Assembly (NCBI GenBank): GCA_017515325.1
Contig: JAFWGA010000023.1
Span: 1-43,438 of the forward strand
DNA: 43,438 bases
Direction of reading: 5' to 3'
Source of the DNA: Blautia sp.
Lineage (GTDB): Bacteria > Bacillota > Clostridia > Lachnospirales > Lachnospiraceae
The notes under the pieces were generated by a model. That model did not search any database, was not told the DNA's origin, and saw nothing but the letters and a program-made list of their open reading frames with translations. Positions 16,751 through 26,914 of this stretch are shown here, piece by piece (the first letter of the stretch is position 1; the number at the start of each line of letters is the position of its first letter). A program made the position numbers and the translations under genes.

Positions 16751-17698
16751 CTACGGCTCAACCTGCTCCAGGGCATCCTCGGCTTTGACTGCATCCGTCT
16801 CATCCACTGCGTCCGCAGCATTGACGGCATCAGCCTCCTCTGCGTCCGAAGCCCTGGCAGCGTCAGCCTCATCCTCTGCGTCTGCAGCCTTGACAGCGTC
16901 AGCCTCATCCTCCGCGTCCGCTTTTGAACCATCCTCTTCGACAGCATCCCCGGCAAACTCAGCGCCGAGATACTCCTCCAAAGTGATGTCGTCAGCCATG
17001 ATCTCCTCGGCTGCCCAAATGTCATCCAGATAGCGGATATGCCAGGGCTCATAGGCATAGCCGGTAATATACTCCTTCCCCTCCGGATAGCGCAGAATAA
17101 AGCCATAATCCGCCAGCCTGGCATGGATTCTTTCCCAGACCGGTGAAGACGCTTCCGCATCCTCGCTGTCGCCCTCGGATCCATCTGCCAGAATATAGTA
17201 AATGTCCAGCGCCAGGCCGGTCTGATGTTCGGAGTAGCCAGGCTCAGCCGCCAGCATTTTCGCCTCCTCCGCTCCGTACTCCTCGACATAGCTGTTCATA
17301 ATTTCCTGCTGCTGTTCCGTACTGCGGTAGGCAGAGCTCACTCCCAGAATGATGCCCTCCTCTGACTCAAGGTCCGCCTTCAGGGCCATAAAGGCAGCGT
17401 AGGTTTCTGCCTCGACCTCCACGTCATAACCCTCGGCATTGGCCACGCTCACCGTCTCAATCGTATCCTCCCAGCCGTCCGGGAGAGGATTCAGCTTGTT
17501 TACCAGCACCATATAGTCAAGGCCGGTACCTTCCCAATCCTGGCCCTCGTATGCCTGTTCCGGCTCTTCCCAGTCCTGTGTTTCCTCTGCCTGTTCATAG
17601 TCCATCCAGGCTTCGTCTAACAACTCCGCCTCAGAACCGAGTACCGTCACCGGCAGCACCAAAGCTGCTGCCACCATCATACCGATTAACCTCTTCAA
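16751..17698 (-). CDS. VanY-like D,D-carboxypeptidase (peptidase M15B) with acidic repeat tail
   Basis: A 315-residue secreted protein with an N-terminal signal peptide (MKRLIGMMVAAALVLPVTVL). The M15 zinc site is visible: SAYRSTEQQQ, SEHQTGLALDI (His and Asp ligands) and EPWHIRYL (catalytic Glu and His ligand). Family members trim the terminal D-Ala of peptidoglycan stems outside the cell. The last 60 or so residues form an odd low-complexity tail of DAEDEADAVKAADAE-type repeats made almost only of Asp, Ala, Glu and Val, encoded by near-repeated 24-27-bp DNA units. The tail probably is unstructured and could change length by slippage. The gene begins 30 bp after pheT and may be co-transcribed with it. 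Confidence 0.87.
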   Translation of the reverse strand: MKRLIGMMVAAALVLPVTVLGSEAELLDEAWMDYEQAEETQDWEEPEQAYEGQDWEGTGLDYMVLVNKLNPLPDGWEDTIETVSVANAEGYDVEVEAETYAAFMALKADLESEEGIILGVSSAYRSTEQQQEIMNSYVEEYGAEEAKMLAAEPGYSEHQTGLALDIYYILADGSEGDSEDAEASSPVWERIHARLADYGFILRYPEGKEYITGYAYEPWHIRYLDDIWAAEEIMADDITLEEYLGAEFAGDAVEEDGSKADAEDEADAVKAADAEDEADAARASDAEEADAVNAADAVDETDAVKAEDALEQVEP

Positions 17699-17728
17699 AA
17701 TGATATACCCCCCTTGTAATAAACTCCC

Positions 17729-20173
17729 TTACTGTGTTCTCAATGCTCCCCCGGTCTTTTTGCCTAATTTAACCATGACCTGGGCGGCGGCTTTCTCAAT
17801 ATCCACCGAGGTCAGCGTCTTCTCATCAGAGCCTATGGTCAGCCGGATCGTCACGGATTTCTTTCCCGGCGGTACCTGCCTGCCTCTGTATTCATCAATA
17901 AAAGCGGCGGATTTCAGCAGAGCCGATGCCTTCTTTTCGCCAAGGATGGCATCATATATTTCGTCCCATGTCACATTGACATCAAAGAGCATGGAAATAT
18001 CATAATCCGTCTCCGGATACTCTGCCAGATGCGTAAAGCGGTTTGTTCTGGAAATGAAAGGCCTGAATTTCGTGGAATCCAGTTCAAACAGCATGGTCGA
18101 AAGGTTCTTGATTCCACAATCCATGGAAACCTTCTTGGCCAGCAGGCCCAGGCAGCCGATGATCTCATCGCCCAGCAGGACATTCAGCCACACGGTATTG
18201 TCAGCCCATACCGGTTTTTCCCTCTTTTCAAAGCGGAAGGCTTCCATATGCGTGTAGCGGGGCATATTCTCCAGAACGCCCTTGGCTTCACGGAAAAGCA
18301 GATTGACCGTCTTGGAATTGCTGGCAAAAGCCGCGGAAATAAAGCGTTTCTGTTCCGGAAGCCATTCCGATTCATCATAGGGCGATGTGTAATTCCCGTC
18401 TTTAAAAACCTGAGCCTCCTCGAAAATGGAAAACTCGTCAAAATATCTTTCATTCCTGGCCACTGCCTCACAGAGATTGGGAAGCAGGGAGGAACGGATA
18501 TAGCTGAGGTTGGGAGCGGGCGGCGTTGACAGCCTCAGTACACCCTCTGTACTCTGGAGAACGGCATTTACGTAGGTGTCATTCATCCAGGGGTAGGTAT
18601 ATACCTCCTGCATCCCGCAGCGAACCGCCAGGAATTCCTTGATATTTCTGACCAGATCGATGTCCTTCTGGTTGATGGCTCCATCGAAGGTCGTCTTGAA
18701 GGGAGTCGCCTCAAAATTGTCATAGCCATACATTCTGGCGACCTCTTCCATCATATCGTCCTTGATGGAGACATCGCCGGTGGATCTCCAGGTCGGAACC
18801 ACGACATGCATGTTGGTTCCTTCGATCTGAACCTCAAAGCCCAGCATCTGGAGCTTCCCCTTGATCTGGTCATCGGTAAGGTGCTTGCCCAGTCTCTTTT
18901 CCAGCCAGATCAGGTCAACATCAATCTCTGCTCTTTTCAGCCTGTTAACGTATTTATCACAGAAACCGGTCACCTTCAGCTCCGGATAGATCTCCTGGAA
19001 ATACTGCATGCTCAGCGCCAGGGCCTGGTCACACCTTTCCGGATCGATGGCTTTTTCATATCTGGAGGAGGCTTCCGTACGGTTGTCATAGCGCAGCGCC
19101 GTTCTTCTGATCCCGGTCGACTCAAAATTCGCCACCTCCAGGATTACGCGCTCTGTCTGCGGAAGAATGGAATCCTTTGCGCCGCCCATCACACCGGCCA
19201 GGGCAACCGGCCCTGCCGCATCCGTGATCACCAGATCGTCTTCCGAAAGCTCCAGCTCCTTTGCATTCAGCAGCTGAAGCTTCTCCCCCTCTGCCGCACG
19301 TCTTACCACGATGTGACCCTGGATCATGTCCGCGTCAAAGGCATGCGTCGGGTTGCCCGTCGCCAGCATAACGTAGTTTGTGATATCCACCAGGGCGTTG
19401 ATGGGACGCATGCCCACCTTCCAGATCCGGTTCTGCATCCGGTAGGGAGCCGGCTTTACCGAAAGGCCGCTCATTTCAAGGCCGATATACCGCGGGCATC
19501 TTTCCGGATCCTCAATTTCCACATGAAAATCAGACGGAACGTCCGTCTCAAAGGGTTTGATCGGCGCAAGCGGCAGATTGTATAATGCCGCGATCTCACG
19601 GGCAATCCCGTAGTGCCCCCACAGATCAGGCCTGTTTGTCATAGACTTGTTATCGATTTCCAGGATCACATCGTCCAGATCCAGGGCAGCGGCAAGAGAA
19701 GTCCCTGCGGGCACTTCAAAAGCGGACAGGTCCAGGATCTCGGCCTCCTGTGTCGCCGGGAAAAGATCGCCAAGTCCGATCTCGCCGGATGCGCAGATCA
19801 TACCGTAGGAGGCGACCCCGCGCAGCTTGGAGTTTTTGATCACCACCGGCTCTCCTTCCCCATGCCAGCGCACAACCGCGCCCGGGCAGGCGACAGCGAC
19901 ACGCATGCCTTCCTTCAGGTTGATGCCGCCGCATACGATTTCCCTGACCTCACCGTCCCCGATATTCACCTTACAGACGCGAAGCTTGTCGGCATTGGGA
20001 TGCGCTTCGACGGCCTCGATGACGCCGACGACCATATTGTCAAAGCGCCGGGCCATGAACTCTACATCCTCGACCTCAACCGTATCCATGGTGAGGTCGT
20101 AGGCCAGCTGCTTCAGGTCTGTATCCTCGGGAAGATTCACATAGTCCTTAATCCATGATAATGATAATTTCAT
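17729..20173 (-). CDS. Phenylalanyl-tRNA synthetase beta subunit
   Basis: An 814-residue protein of the usual length for bacterial PheT. It starts MKLSLSWIKDYV, has the tRNA-binding OB-fold (AHPNADKLRVCKVN) near residues 40-150, then B3/B4 (editing), B5 and the catalytic-like core, and ends with the ferredoxin-fold anticodon-binding domain (FDX-ACB: YPETDYDISMLFD, then LTIGSDEKTLTSVDIEKA). With PheS it forms the alpha2-beta2 enzyme that charges tRNA-Phe. It begins 10 bp after pheS. Confidence 0.97.
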   Translation of the reverse strand: MKLSLSWIKDYVNLPEDTDLKQLAYDLTMDTVEVEDVEFMARRFDNMVVGVIEAVEAHPNADKLRVCKVNIGDGEVREIVCGGINLKEGMRVAVACPGAVVRWHGEGEPVVIKNSKLRGVASYGMICASGEIGLGDLFPATQEAEILDLSAFEVPAGTSLAAALDLDDVILEIDNKSMTNRPDLWGHYGIAREIAALYNLPLAPIKPFETDVPSDFHVEIEDPERCPRYIGLEMSGLSVKPAPYRMQNRIWKVGMRPINALVDITNYVMLATGNPTHAFDADMIQGHIVVRRAAEGEKLQLLNAKELELSEDDLVITDAAGPVALAGVMGGAKDSILPQTERVILEVANFESTGIRRTALRYDNRTEASSRYEKAIDPERCDQALALSMQYFQEIYPELKVTGFCDKYVNRLKRAEIDVDLIWLEKRLGKHLTDDQIKGKLQMLGFEVQIEGTNMHVVVPTWRSTGDVSIKDDMMEEVARMYGYDNFEATPFKTTFDGAINQKDIDLVRNIKEFLAVRCGMQEVYTYPWMNDTYVNAVLQSTEGVLRLSTPPAPNLSYIRSSLLPNLCEAVARNERYFDEFSIFEEAQVFKDGNYTSPYDESEWLPEQKRFISAAFASNSKTVNLLFREAKGVLENMPRYTHMEAFRFEKREKPVWADNTVWLNVLLGDEIIGCLGLLAKKVSMDCGIKNLSTMLFELDSTKFRPFISRTNRFTHLAEYPETDYDISMLFDVNVTWDEIYDAILGEKKASALLKSAAFIDEYRGRQVPPGKKSVTIRLTIGSDEKTLTSVDIEKAAAQVMVKLGKKTGGALRTQ

Positions 20174-20183
20174 TTTCCCCTCC

Positions 20184-21221
20184 CTATCTGAACTGCTTCA
20201 GGAATCTTAAATCCGCGCTGTGGAACAGTCTGACGTCATCCACACCATAGCGCATCATAACCAGGCGGTCCAGACCAATATTGACATAAAAGCCGGTATA
20301 CTCATCCGGATCCAGCCCCGCCGCGCGAAGGACATTGGGATGCGGCGAGCCGCCGGGCATAACCTCGATCCATCCGACATGCTTGCAGACACTGCAGCCC
20401 TTGCCGCCGCAGACCTGGCATTCCATATCAATTTCGAAGCCCGGCTCTACAAAGGGGAAGAAGCCGGAACGCATCCTGACAGGGACATGTTTGCCGAATA
20501 CCTTGCTGAGGATGGTCTGAATAAGTACCTTACCGGAGGTAAAGGTGATATCTTTATCCACAATTAAGGCTTCATACTGAAAGAAGGCTCTTTCATGGTG
20601 GGCGTCTGTGGTCTCATTCCGGTAGACCCGTCCCGGATAGATAAAGCGGTAGGGTGGCTTGTGGGTCTGCATATAACGGACACTGCCGCCTGTCAGATGA
20701 GGACGCAGACACAGCTTTTCATTCGCCGCGCCTTTATCATGCCCCTCAATCCAATAGGTGTCCATGCTTTCACGGGCAGGATGATTGGCCGGGAAATTCA
20801 GTTTATCGAAGGCGTACAGTTCGCTTGTGATATCGTCCTCCTGATATACCTCAAAGCCCATGGAGCGAAAAGCGTCATTCAGATCGTAGCACATCTGGGT
20901 GATGGGATGCAGTCCCCCTGAAGACGGCATGATCCCAGGGACAGTCACGTCAAAGTCCGCCGGAACCTCCGAAGCCTTCAGCTTCAGGGCTGTCCTCTTT
21001 TCATCGATCAGCACCGTCACCTGGTTCTTGACCTGGTTTAACAATTGTCCCATCTCCGGGCGCATAGAAGCGTCCACCTTGGGAAGCTCCTTCATCAGAA
21101 GACTTAAAGCCCCCTGCTTGCCGACAAAGCCGGTCTTTACATTCTGCAGTTCACTTTCGCTGGCAGCTTCAGAAATTTTTTTCCTCACTTCTTCCCAGAT
21201 GCCATCGATTCTGTCTTTCAT
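20184..21221 (-). CDS. Phenylalanyl-tRNA synthetase alpha subunit
   Basis: A 345-residue class II synthetase subunit. It has an N-terminal coiled coil (about 1-85), motif 1 near HPITQ, motif 2 (GRVYRNETTDAHHERAFFQYE), and motif 3 (GLDRLVMMRYGVDDVR), plus a Cys-rich CQVCGGKGCSVC insertion common in Clostridia. It binds Phe and ATP and makes Phe-tRNA with PheT. GGAGAG precedes the ATG. The 176-bp upstream region has GC-rich hairpin-forming segments but no T-box motif that I can see. Confidence 0.97.
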   Translation of the reverse strand: MKDRIDGIWEEVRKKISEAASESELQNVKTGFVGKQGALSLLMKELPKVDASMRPEMGQLLNQVKNQVTVLIDEKRTALKLKASEVPADFDVTVPGIMPSSGGLHPITQMCYDLNDAFRSMGFEVYQEDDITSELYAFDKLNFPANHPARESMDTYWIEGHDKGAANEKLCLRPHLTGGSVRYMQTHKPPYRFIYPGRVYRNETTDAHHERAFFQYEALIVDKDITFTSGKVLIQTILSKVFGKHVPVRMRSGFFPFVEPGFEIDMECQVCGGKGCSVCKHVGWIEVMPGGSPHPNVLRAAGLDPDEYTGFYVNIGLDRLVMMRYGVDDVRLFHSADLRFLKQFR

Positions 21222-21397
21222 ATTTTTACTCTCCTTGGCTGTTCGATATTAGCGGCTCATGCCGCGGTTCAGCGGCTTGCGGCACTCTTGCCAGGTCCAC
21301 AGGCCGCCGAATCATAATTGATGTCAATCCAATAGCATTTACTAATAGCACAATCGGCAGGTTTTGTCAATTTTTCCGGACTGTCCGGCTCTTCTTT

Positions 21398-24300
21398 TCA
21401 CTGCCCGCACTGTTCCAGCAGATGCCCCCAGATCTCCTGTGCCATACCCTCATTCACGATCTCCGGCATCCCGGGATACAACAGCTTCAGAACAGTCTCC
21501 CGTCTGGCCAGCCAGCTCCCGAAGGCTGACCGTTCGGCCGCGACCGACTTTCTTCCCTCTTCGTCCTGAGCAAGATAGCGCTCATTGGTAAGCGTATCCA
21601 ATTCTGCCAGATACAGTTCTTTTGCCTTCTCCCAGGTCTCGGCAAGGTTCTCCTTCGAGCTCGCCTTCTCAAGCAATGCATCCACGGAATCGTCGCAGGA
21701 CCGATGGCTGCCGCACACAATTTCCTGAATATATACCGCTTCATCCCTTTCTTCCCGCGTCAGCAGACAATCCTGTAACGAGGGCTCTGCCTTCAGCTCC
21801 GCGAAGCTCCCGGTTACAAGGCTGTCGCACCTGGCTCCCGGAGCCGTGTGGGTTTCATAGCAAAGCATCAGGCATCTGTCCCTGATTGCCTCAGCCACCT
21901 TCTCGGCAGGCCAGAGCGGATGATCAGCATATGTGACTTCCAGTAATTCCTGATAGCGGGTCAGCCAGGTAAAGAAGAGGTCACGTTCCTCGGTAATGAT
22001 AGGCTTTTCTGCCTGGGCTGCCTGCGCCACCCATTTGTCGTATTCCTCATTCAGATCCTGGGTCCAAAGGTCAATCACATTTTTACAGGCAGCCAGCATG
22101 GCAGCGTCTTTTTCCCTATGATTCGGATACTGCCGGTTGGACACCACCGTGAGGATATGGTTTGCCTTCTTTGCGGTTCTGCCATGCCGCTGGCAATACT
22201 CCAGTTTATATTCCCGCACGCCTTCCCCCTTTCCTGTGAGAATGGGTCTGCAGGAATCATAACTCTTGCTTTCCGGAACCGGTGTCGGCGTTGCCAGCCG
22301 GACTACCGAAGGTGTCCGCTTCACCGGCGGCACCACGGGCGGCAGCAGCGTAACCGGTTGGTATGCTCCTGTGGGGCTGATCACTTCGTTCGAATAGGTC
22401 AGGTGGGAGATCCCATCCGCCAGCCTCCAGTCGGCATAGGCTGTGTTGATGACCTTTCCCGCCGCCACATCGGCTTTGGTGACAATATAATCAAAATGAT
22501 AGTCACGAGAGCTGGTCGGATACAGATTCATCTCGCTTCCCACTTCATCCCCGCCCTCAACCTTCAGTGTGTCATGAACGATAATGTCATTTATCACCGT
22601 ATCTGAGATATTTTTCACATGGATGGCATAGGAGATCTTCTCCCCTTCACGATAAAATTTTCCGTTCGCAGGACTGCTGGTCTCCTCTTTCCAGATCGAT
22701 ACCCCCTCCCTGGTTCCCTCTTTTCCCGTGGGTACGGTGACAGGATTGGAGAAACAGGTTCCGGGATCTCCGTTGGCGTAATTCCACCATATGGTTGCCA
22801 CATTTGTGACGCTTTTACTGCTCACATTCGGGCCGGTCACCTTGTAGGGAAACTCCACATAGGTGGAATGATGTGCAGCCAGCAGGGGAATCGTCCCAAC
22901 CAGCTTGGAGGAGCTGTCCATCAGGGGATCATATATCTCTACATTGGTAAAATCCTCGTCTGATACATTCTTCACATAAATGCGGAAAAGTATGATCTCA
23001 TTCTCTGTAAAGAAGACCTTATTGGCAGGCGGATGGACGACCGTTTTCGTAGAAATAATGGTTCCTGGTTTTTCTTCCGCGGAGACGGTCACCTTCACCG
23101 GATCCGACAAGACATCCGGATAGGCAGCATCCTCACTGCCCGGCCAGACTCTGGCATAATTTTCAATATACCCTCTGTCCACATCCTCCTGGGCGACATA
23201 ATAGGTAAAGGGAAATTCCCTCGTCTCATGCGGACCGAGGTTCAGGCCTGAAATGATCTCCACCCCCAAAAGCGAACCGTTGATATGATCATACACACCG
23301 ATGTTGTACCAGGGAACATCGTTGGGATTGCCCACCCGGATGACATAATGAACCGCTTCGTTTTTGCGGTAACCGTCGGTGTGATCCGGTTTGCCGGAGA
23401 CCTCCTTGGTCAGCGTAAGAGGAGACAAGGCATCAGCGGGCGGCTTCCAGCTGTATTCCTCTTCCTTCTCTGCCACCTCATAGTGGAAGGACACCGTTTT
23501 GGAAAAGCATGCCCACTCCTTGCTTCCTGACACAAAGCCGGCCGTCACAAAATCGGCATCGATCACCCCTGGCAATGAGGGGGAAATATTCCCCTCCTCC
23601 ACAGCCAGGCTCAGGCTGAAGGGATAGGCTTCGCTGGGTTCGAGCGTGACGGCCGAACCAAAGTCCAGAGCGACTACAGAGGCTTCTGTGTCGGGATAAA
23701 GGTAGAGGTATACGCCGTAAATATCTGTTGTCAGATTCCCGGTATTCATAATACTGCCGGAATACTCGATACTTCCCAGCTGCCCGGACGCATCAGCCGG
23801 CCCGACCGATTTGCCTACCGGTGCTGTCTGCGTCATAATCAGCGTCAGATCATAGAAATCTCCCTCCAGGGCGGTGATCGAAACTGTTGCATCTGCAGAA
23901 AGCGCTTCGCCTGTTTCCATTTCTATGGCCTTCACCATAACCGTTCTCTGCGCTTCTTTCTCTTTCAGATCTTCTTTGGTAATCTGAACCAGCTGCTCAT
24001 ACGTGAAGGATTTTCCCGGCAAAAGCACACCGTAGGCTTCCGGTGGAAAAACATACCCTTCATTTGTCTCCTTGCCATATTTATCCTTGGTTTTGACCGG
24101 TTCGGCAGGAAACACCAGATCCTTTGAACCGTTATTGGTCACTGTCATCTGAACCGAAACCGTCTCCCCAATCTTTCCGGTAAGGCCGGCGGTATCCTCT
24201 GCCGTCAGAAGAACAGACGGGCCTTCCTCCGCAGAGCTTTTCCCGGTTCCGATCGCCGCCACGATATGATCCTTTTCCCAAAGTGTTTTTCCGGACTCCT

Positions 24301-26581
24301 TATCTATGGCGGAGATCTCAAACATACGGTCAAAAAAGCCGCTGTTCTTTTCCGCATAATCCACATCATCCTTTCCCAGGACAATGTAGTCGGTAAAGAC
24401 AAAGGAAGCACCGGCCGGGAAATCCGTGAAATATTCCGCCGGGATATCATGATAATCCCCGGTCATCACAGCCCCTGAACAGCCGCTTGCCAAAAACTGA
24501 TCCAGTGCCAGGTCCGTGTTTCCGTTATTGAAAACATAGATGGACAGCGGCCGGGCTTCTCCCTCGTTGACGACCAGCCCCGTGGAATCCTGGGCAGCAA
24601 TAAAGAGGGAAGGCTCTTCCTTCTGGACAGCAAACACCAGCAGCACATTCGCGGTTATCGTTTCGCCGGTGGAAGGATCTTCCGCCTCGGCCGTCAGATA
24701 GCGATGCCCCCACCCGGAGGAAACTTCATCAGACTGAACGCGGATCTGATAGGTGAAGGCATTGTCGGAGCCTGCCGCCAAGGGCGCATGCATCCAGCCT
24801 TCATCCCCATAAGCATCACTCTCGCTGCACTTGATTTCCTTCAGATTCAGTTCCTTGTCGGAAGCGTTCCTGAGCAAGGCGGATACCGCAATCTCTTCCC
24901 CCTCTTGATAGGGCTTCGCCGGTATATCCTCAGCCAGAAGAACCAGATTCCCCCCGCCGCCCTTTCCGGCAGCATCCGGAAGCTCTCCTTCCGGCTCATT
25001 GGGGCTGACGGATTCCTCTTTCGGAGCTCCCTTTACTTCCTGGCCGGGTTCGGCCGACTCCTCCTGACCGGGATCGGCAGGCTTCTCTTCCGAGGACACA
25101 TCCTCGTCCTGGCCGGGGCTTGCGGGCTCCTCCCCGAACAGCAGAGCCTGCAGACCGGGCCACGCAATTCCGTCCTCCTTCATACCATGCTCTCTCTGCA
25201 TTTCCGTGACCGCAGCCTCGGTTCTTCCGCCGAAGTCTCCGTCCGCAGTCCCACAGTCATGGCCGGCTCCGTTCAGGCCCTCCTGCAGCCTCTGGACCTG
25301 ATCCCCCTTGTCGCCTGGTCTGAGGGTTCCCTCCGGATACACCTCTTCTGACTGGGTATACCCGCATTTCACGCAGGAACGCTCCCGCAGCCCGGCTGAG
25401 AAAGGTGTCATCTCCTGAATCACCTTCCATTCCCCGAATTCATGGCGCAGATGATTTATCGTCTGCGGCCAGCCAATGCCGCCTGCCTCCAGGCCATGAT
25501 CCAGCTGATATTGATTCACGGCTGCCTCGGTTCCCGGACCGAAAGCACCATCCGCGCCTCCTTCGCTTAAATAACCCTGGTCGATCAGAAGCTGCTGCAT
25601 CTCCTGGACCGCTTCTCCCTGGTCTCCTCGGCGCAGCGTCCCATCCGGATCATAGCCTTGCTTCTCCTCAAGCCCGCAAACCGAGCAGACACGGTGACGC
25701 TCACCGGAGGAATGATCCGTCGCAGCAATCGAAATGACCCACTCGCCAAAGCGATGAGGGAGCATCTCCAGGACCTCCTGCTCCTCATTTCCACAGACTG
25801 TACAGGTGCGGCTTCGCAGCCCTGGCTGTGTACAGCTGGCTTCTGTTACCGTTCTCCAATCTCCAAATGAATGGGCTTGCATCGGTATCGCCCGTGTCTG
25901 TACGTTACCGCACACCTGGCAGGTGCTGGTCTCGGTCCCTTCCGCAGCACAGCTGGCTGCCCTTGTGACGGTCCAGGCTCCCCAGACATGCTCTCCCGTA
26001 GGGGGAATCTCCTGGTCCTCCCTCGTTCCGCAGACCGTACAGGTATGAGACTGCAGGCCGCTTTCCACACATGTCGCTTCCCTTGCTACGATCCATTCGC
26101 CCCAGCTGTGCTGCCCTGTCGCGGCAACCGGCCGGGTTTCCCTCACTCCGCAGACAAGGCAGGTATGAGCCTGAGAGCCTTCGTTCACACAGCTAGGCCA
26201 GGTGATATACTCCCACTCACTCCAGCTGTGCTGCCCCGTTGCCGGGACCGACTGGCTTTGACTCTCCCCGCAGACCAGACAGGTACGGGTCTGGATGCCC
26301 TCATTCACACAGTTCGGCCAGCTTGTGTACTCCCATCCGCTCCAGCTATGCCCGGCCGGAGGCAGATCCTCCTCCATCATAAGACCGCAGGCAGAACATA
26401 CATATGTGACCAGCCCGTATTCCGTGCAGGATGGCCTGCTCTCCCTCACCTGCCAGCTATGCATGCCGTCCGGGCTCATCTGGCAGCCGCCGCTGTCAAC
26501 CGCCCAGGCTTCAGAGGAAAACACGTTAAACAGCATGAAAAAGACCACCAGTAATGTCGTCAGCTTCCCTTTCACTTTCAT
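21398..26581 (-). CDS. Giant secreted repeat protein: Cys modules, peptidoglycan-binding domains, DUF11-like repeats
   Basis: A 1727-residue exported protein with a signal peptide (KLTTLLVVFFMLFNVFSSEAWA). Eight tandem modules of about 40 residues follow (about 25-390), each of the form H-S-W/F-G-x-W, then C and CxxCG; modules 7 and 8 have lost the first Cys, and each is followed by a peptidoglycan-binding (PG_binding_1) domain (GDQGEAVQEMQQLL and GDKGDQVQRLQEGL). A Pro/Glu-rich linker leads to several beta-sandwich repeats of the CARDB/DUF11 kind (TKEVSG, YAIHVKNISD), then a duplicated helical Cys-containing C-terminal region (DUF1311-like, tentative). No LPxTG or membrane anchor is seen; the PG-binding domains probably hold it in the wall. 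The role is perhaps a surface scaffold or adhesin; I do not recognise the whole protein. Confidence 0.8.
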   Translation of the reverse strand: MKVKGKLTTLLVVFFMLFNVFSSEAWAVDSGGCQMSPDGMHSWQVRESRPSCTEYGLVTYVCSACGLMMEEDLPPAGHSWSGWEYTSWPNCVNEGIQTRTCLVCGESQSQSVPATGQHSWSEWEYITWPSCVNEGSQAHTCLVCGVRETRPVAATGQHSWGEWIVAREATCVESGLQSHTCTVCGTREDQEIPPTGEHVWGAWTVTRAASCAAEGTETSTCQVCGNVQTRAIPMQAHSFGDWRTVTEASCTQPGLRSRTCTVCGNEEQEVLEMLPHRFGEWVISIAATDHSSGERHRVCSVCGLEEKQGYDPDGTLRRGDQGEAVQEMQQLLIDQGYLSEGGADGAFGPGTEAAVNQYQLDHGLEAGGIGWPQTINHLRHEFGEWKVIQEMTPFSAGLRERSCVKCGYTQSEEVYPEGTLRPGDKGDQVQRLQEGLNGAGHDCGTADGDFGGRTEAAVTEMQREHGMKEDGIAWPGLQALLFGEEPASPGQDEDVSSEEKPADPGQEESAEPGQEVKGAPKEESVSPNEPEGELPDAAGKGGGGNLVLLAEDIPAKPYQEGEEIAVSALLRNASDKELNLKEIKCSESDAYGDEGWMHAPLAAGSDNAFTYQIRVQSDEVSSGWGHRYLTAEAEDPSTGETITANVLLVFAVQKEEPSLFIAAQDSTGLVVNEGEARPLSIYVFNNGNTDLALDQFLASGCSGAVMTGDYHDIPAEYFTDFPAGASFVFTDYIVLGKDDVDYAEKNSGFFDRMFEISAIDKESGKTLWEKDHIVAAIGTGKSSAEEGPSVLLTAEDTAGLTGKIGETVSVQMTVTNNGSKDLVFPAEPVKTKDKYGKETNEGYVFPPEAYGVLLPGKSFTYEQLVQITKEDLKEKEAQRTVMVKAIEMETGEALSADATVSITALEGDFYDLTLIMTQTAPVGKSVGPADASGQLGSIEYSGSIMNTGNLTTDIYGVYLYLYPDTEASVVALDFGSAVTLEPSEAYPFSLSLAVEEGNISPSLPGVIDADFVTAGFVSGSKEWACFSKTVSFHYEVAEKEEEYSWKPPADALSPLTLTKEVSGKPDHTDGYRKNEAVHYVIRVGNPNDVPWYNIGVYDHINGSLLGVEIISGLNLGPHETREFPFTYYVAQEDVDRGYIENYARVWPGSEDAAYPDVLSDPVKVTVSAEEKPGTIISTKTVVHPPANKVFFTENEIILFRIYVKNVSDEDFTNVEIYDPLMDSSSKLVGTIPLLAAHHSTYVEFPYKVTGPNVSSKSVTNVATIWWNYANGDPGTCFSNPVTVPTGKEGTREGVSIWKEETSSPANGKFYREGEKISYAIHVKNISDTVINDIIVHDTLKVEGGDEVGSEMNLYPTSSRDYHFDYIVTKADVAAGKVINTAYADWRLADGISHLTYSNEVISPTGAYQPVTLLPPVVPPVKRTPSVVRLATPTPVPESKSYDSCRPILTGKGEGVREYKLEYCQRHGRTAKKANHILTVVSNRQYPNHREKDAAMLAACKNVIDLWTQDLNEEYDKWVAQAAQAEKPIITEERDLFFTWLTRYQELLEVTYADHPLWPAEKVAEAIRDRCLMLCYETHTAPGARCDSLVTGSFAELKAEPSLQDCLLTREERDEAVYIQEIVCGSHRSCDDSVDALLEKASSKENLAETWEKAKELYLAELDTLTNERYLAQDEEGRKSVAAERSAFGSWLARRETVLKLLYPGMPEIVNEGMAQEIWGHLLEQCGQ

Positions 26582-26676
26582 AGCCGTCTCCTTTCCTAAA
26601 TCCCTTTGTCATTGCAAAGCTTTCCTTTTTGTCACTGTTCCATCATGTATCTCACCACAGCTAACCCATTTTGACA

Positions 26677-26705
26677 ATTATAATATATCTATAGTGGGAT
26701 AACAA
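26677..26705 (-). promoter_or_regulatory. Predicted promoter of the giant repeat protein
   Basis: TTGTTA (26700-26705), a 17-bp spacer and TATAAT (26677-26682) occur on the minus strand, about 95 bp before the start codon. AAAGGAG precedes that ATG. Confidence 0.55.
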
Positions 26706-26824
26706 GAATATTCGAGCCGGAAGCGTAGGCTTTCCCCCCCCTTACGCCGTTTTGCAAATGTCGTTGGCATAGTTGGGAAAGGGAAGCGAGTATCCCTTCA
26801 TTTTTCCGATCCCGCGCAAGCGTC

Positions 26825-26853
26825 TTGACAGTATCAGGGTAGTGACGTAAAAT
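26825..26853 (+). promoter_or_regulatory. Predicted promoter of the SpoIIE-type phosphatase
   Basis: TTGACA (26825-26830), a 17-bp spacer and TAAAAT (26848-26853) lie 61 bp before the start codon. Confidence 0.7.
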
Positions 26854-26914
26854 CTTATGATATATGAACGGATTTACCGAACTATGATGCTGGCTGGGTT
26901 GGGAGGAAACCGGG

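Larger units (their letters stand above)
26582..26914. promoter_or_regulatory. Divergent control region (333 bp) between repeat protein and SpoIIE phosphatase
   Basis: This holds two promoter candidates that point outward, listed separately. The middle part (26700-26820) contains a run of nine C residues and no recognised RNA family or small gene. Confidence 0.5.

Noticed and set aside
21375-21387. CCGGAC/GTCCGG palindrome as terminator of the giant repeat protein
   Set aside because: The loop is a single base and the minus strand is followed by A residues, not T, so it cannot act as a normal terminator for that gene.
21222-21397. T-box leader upstream of pheS
   Set aside because: The region has GC-rich hairpins, but I find no AGGGTGGNACCGCG-type antiterminator motif and no terminator before the gene.
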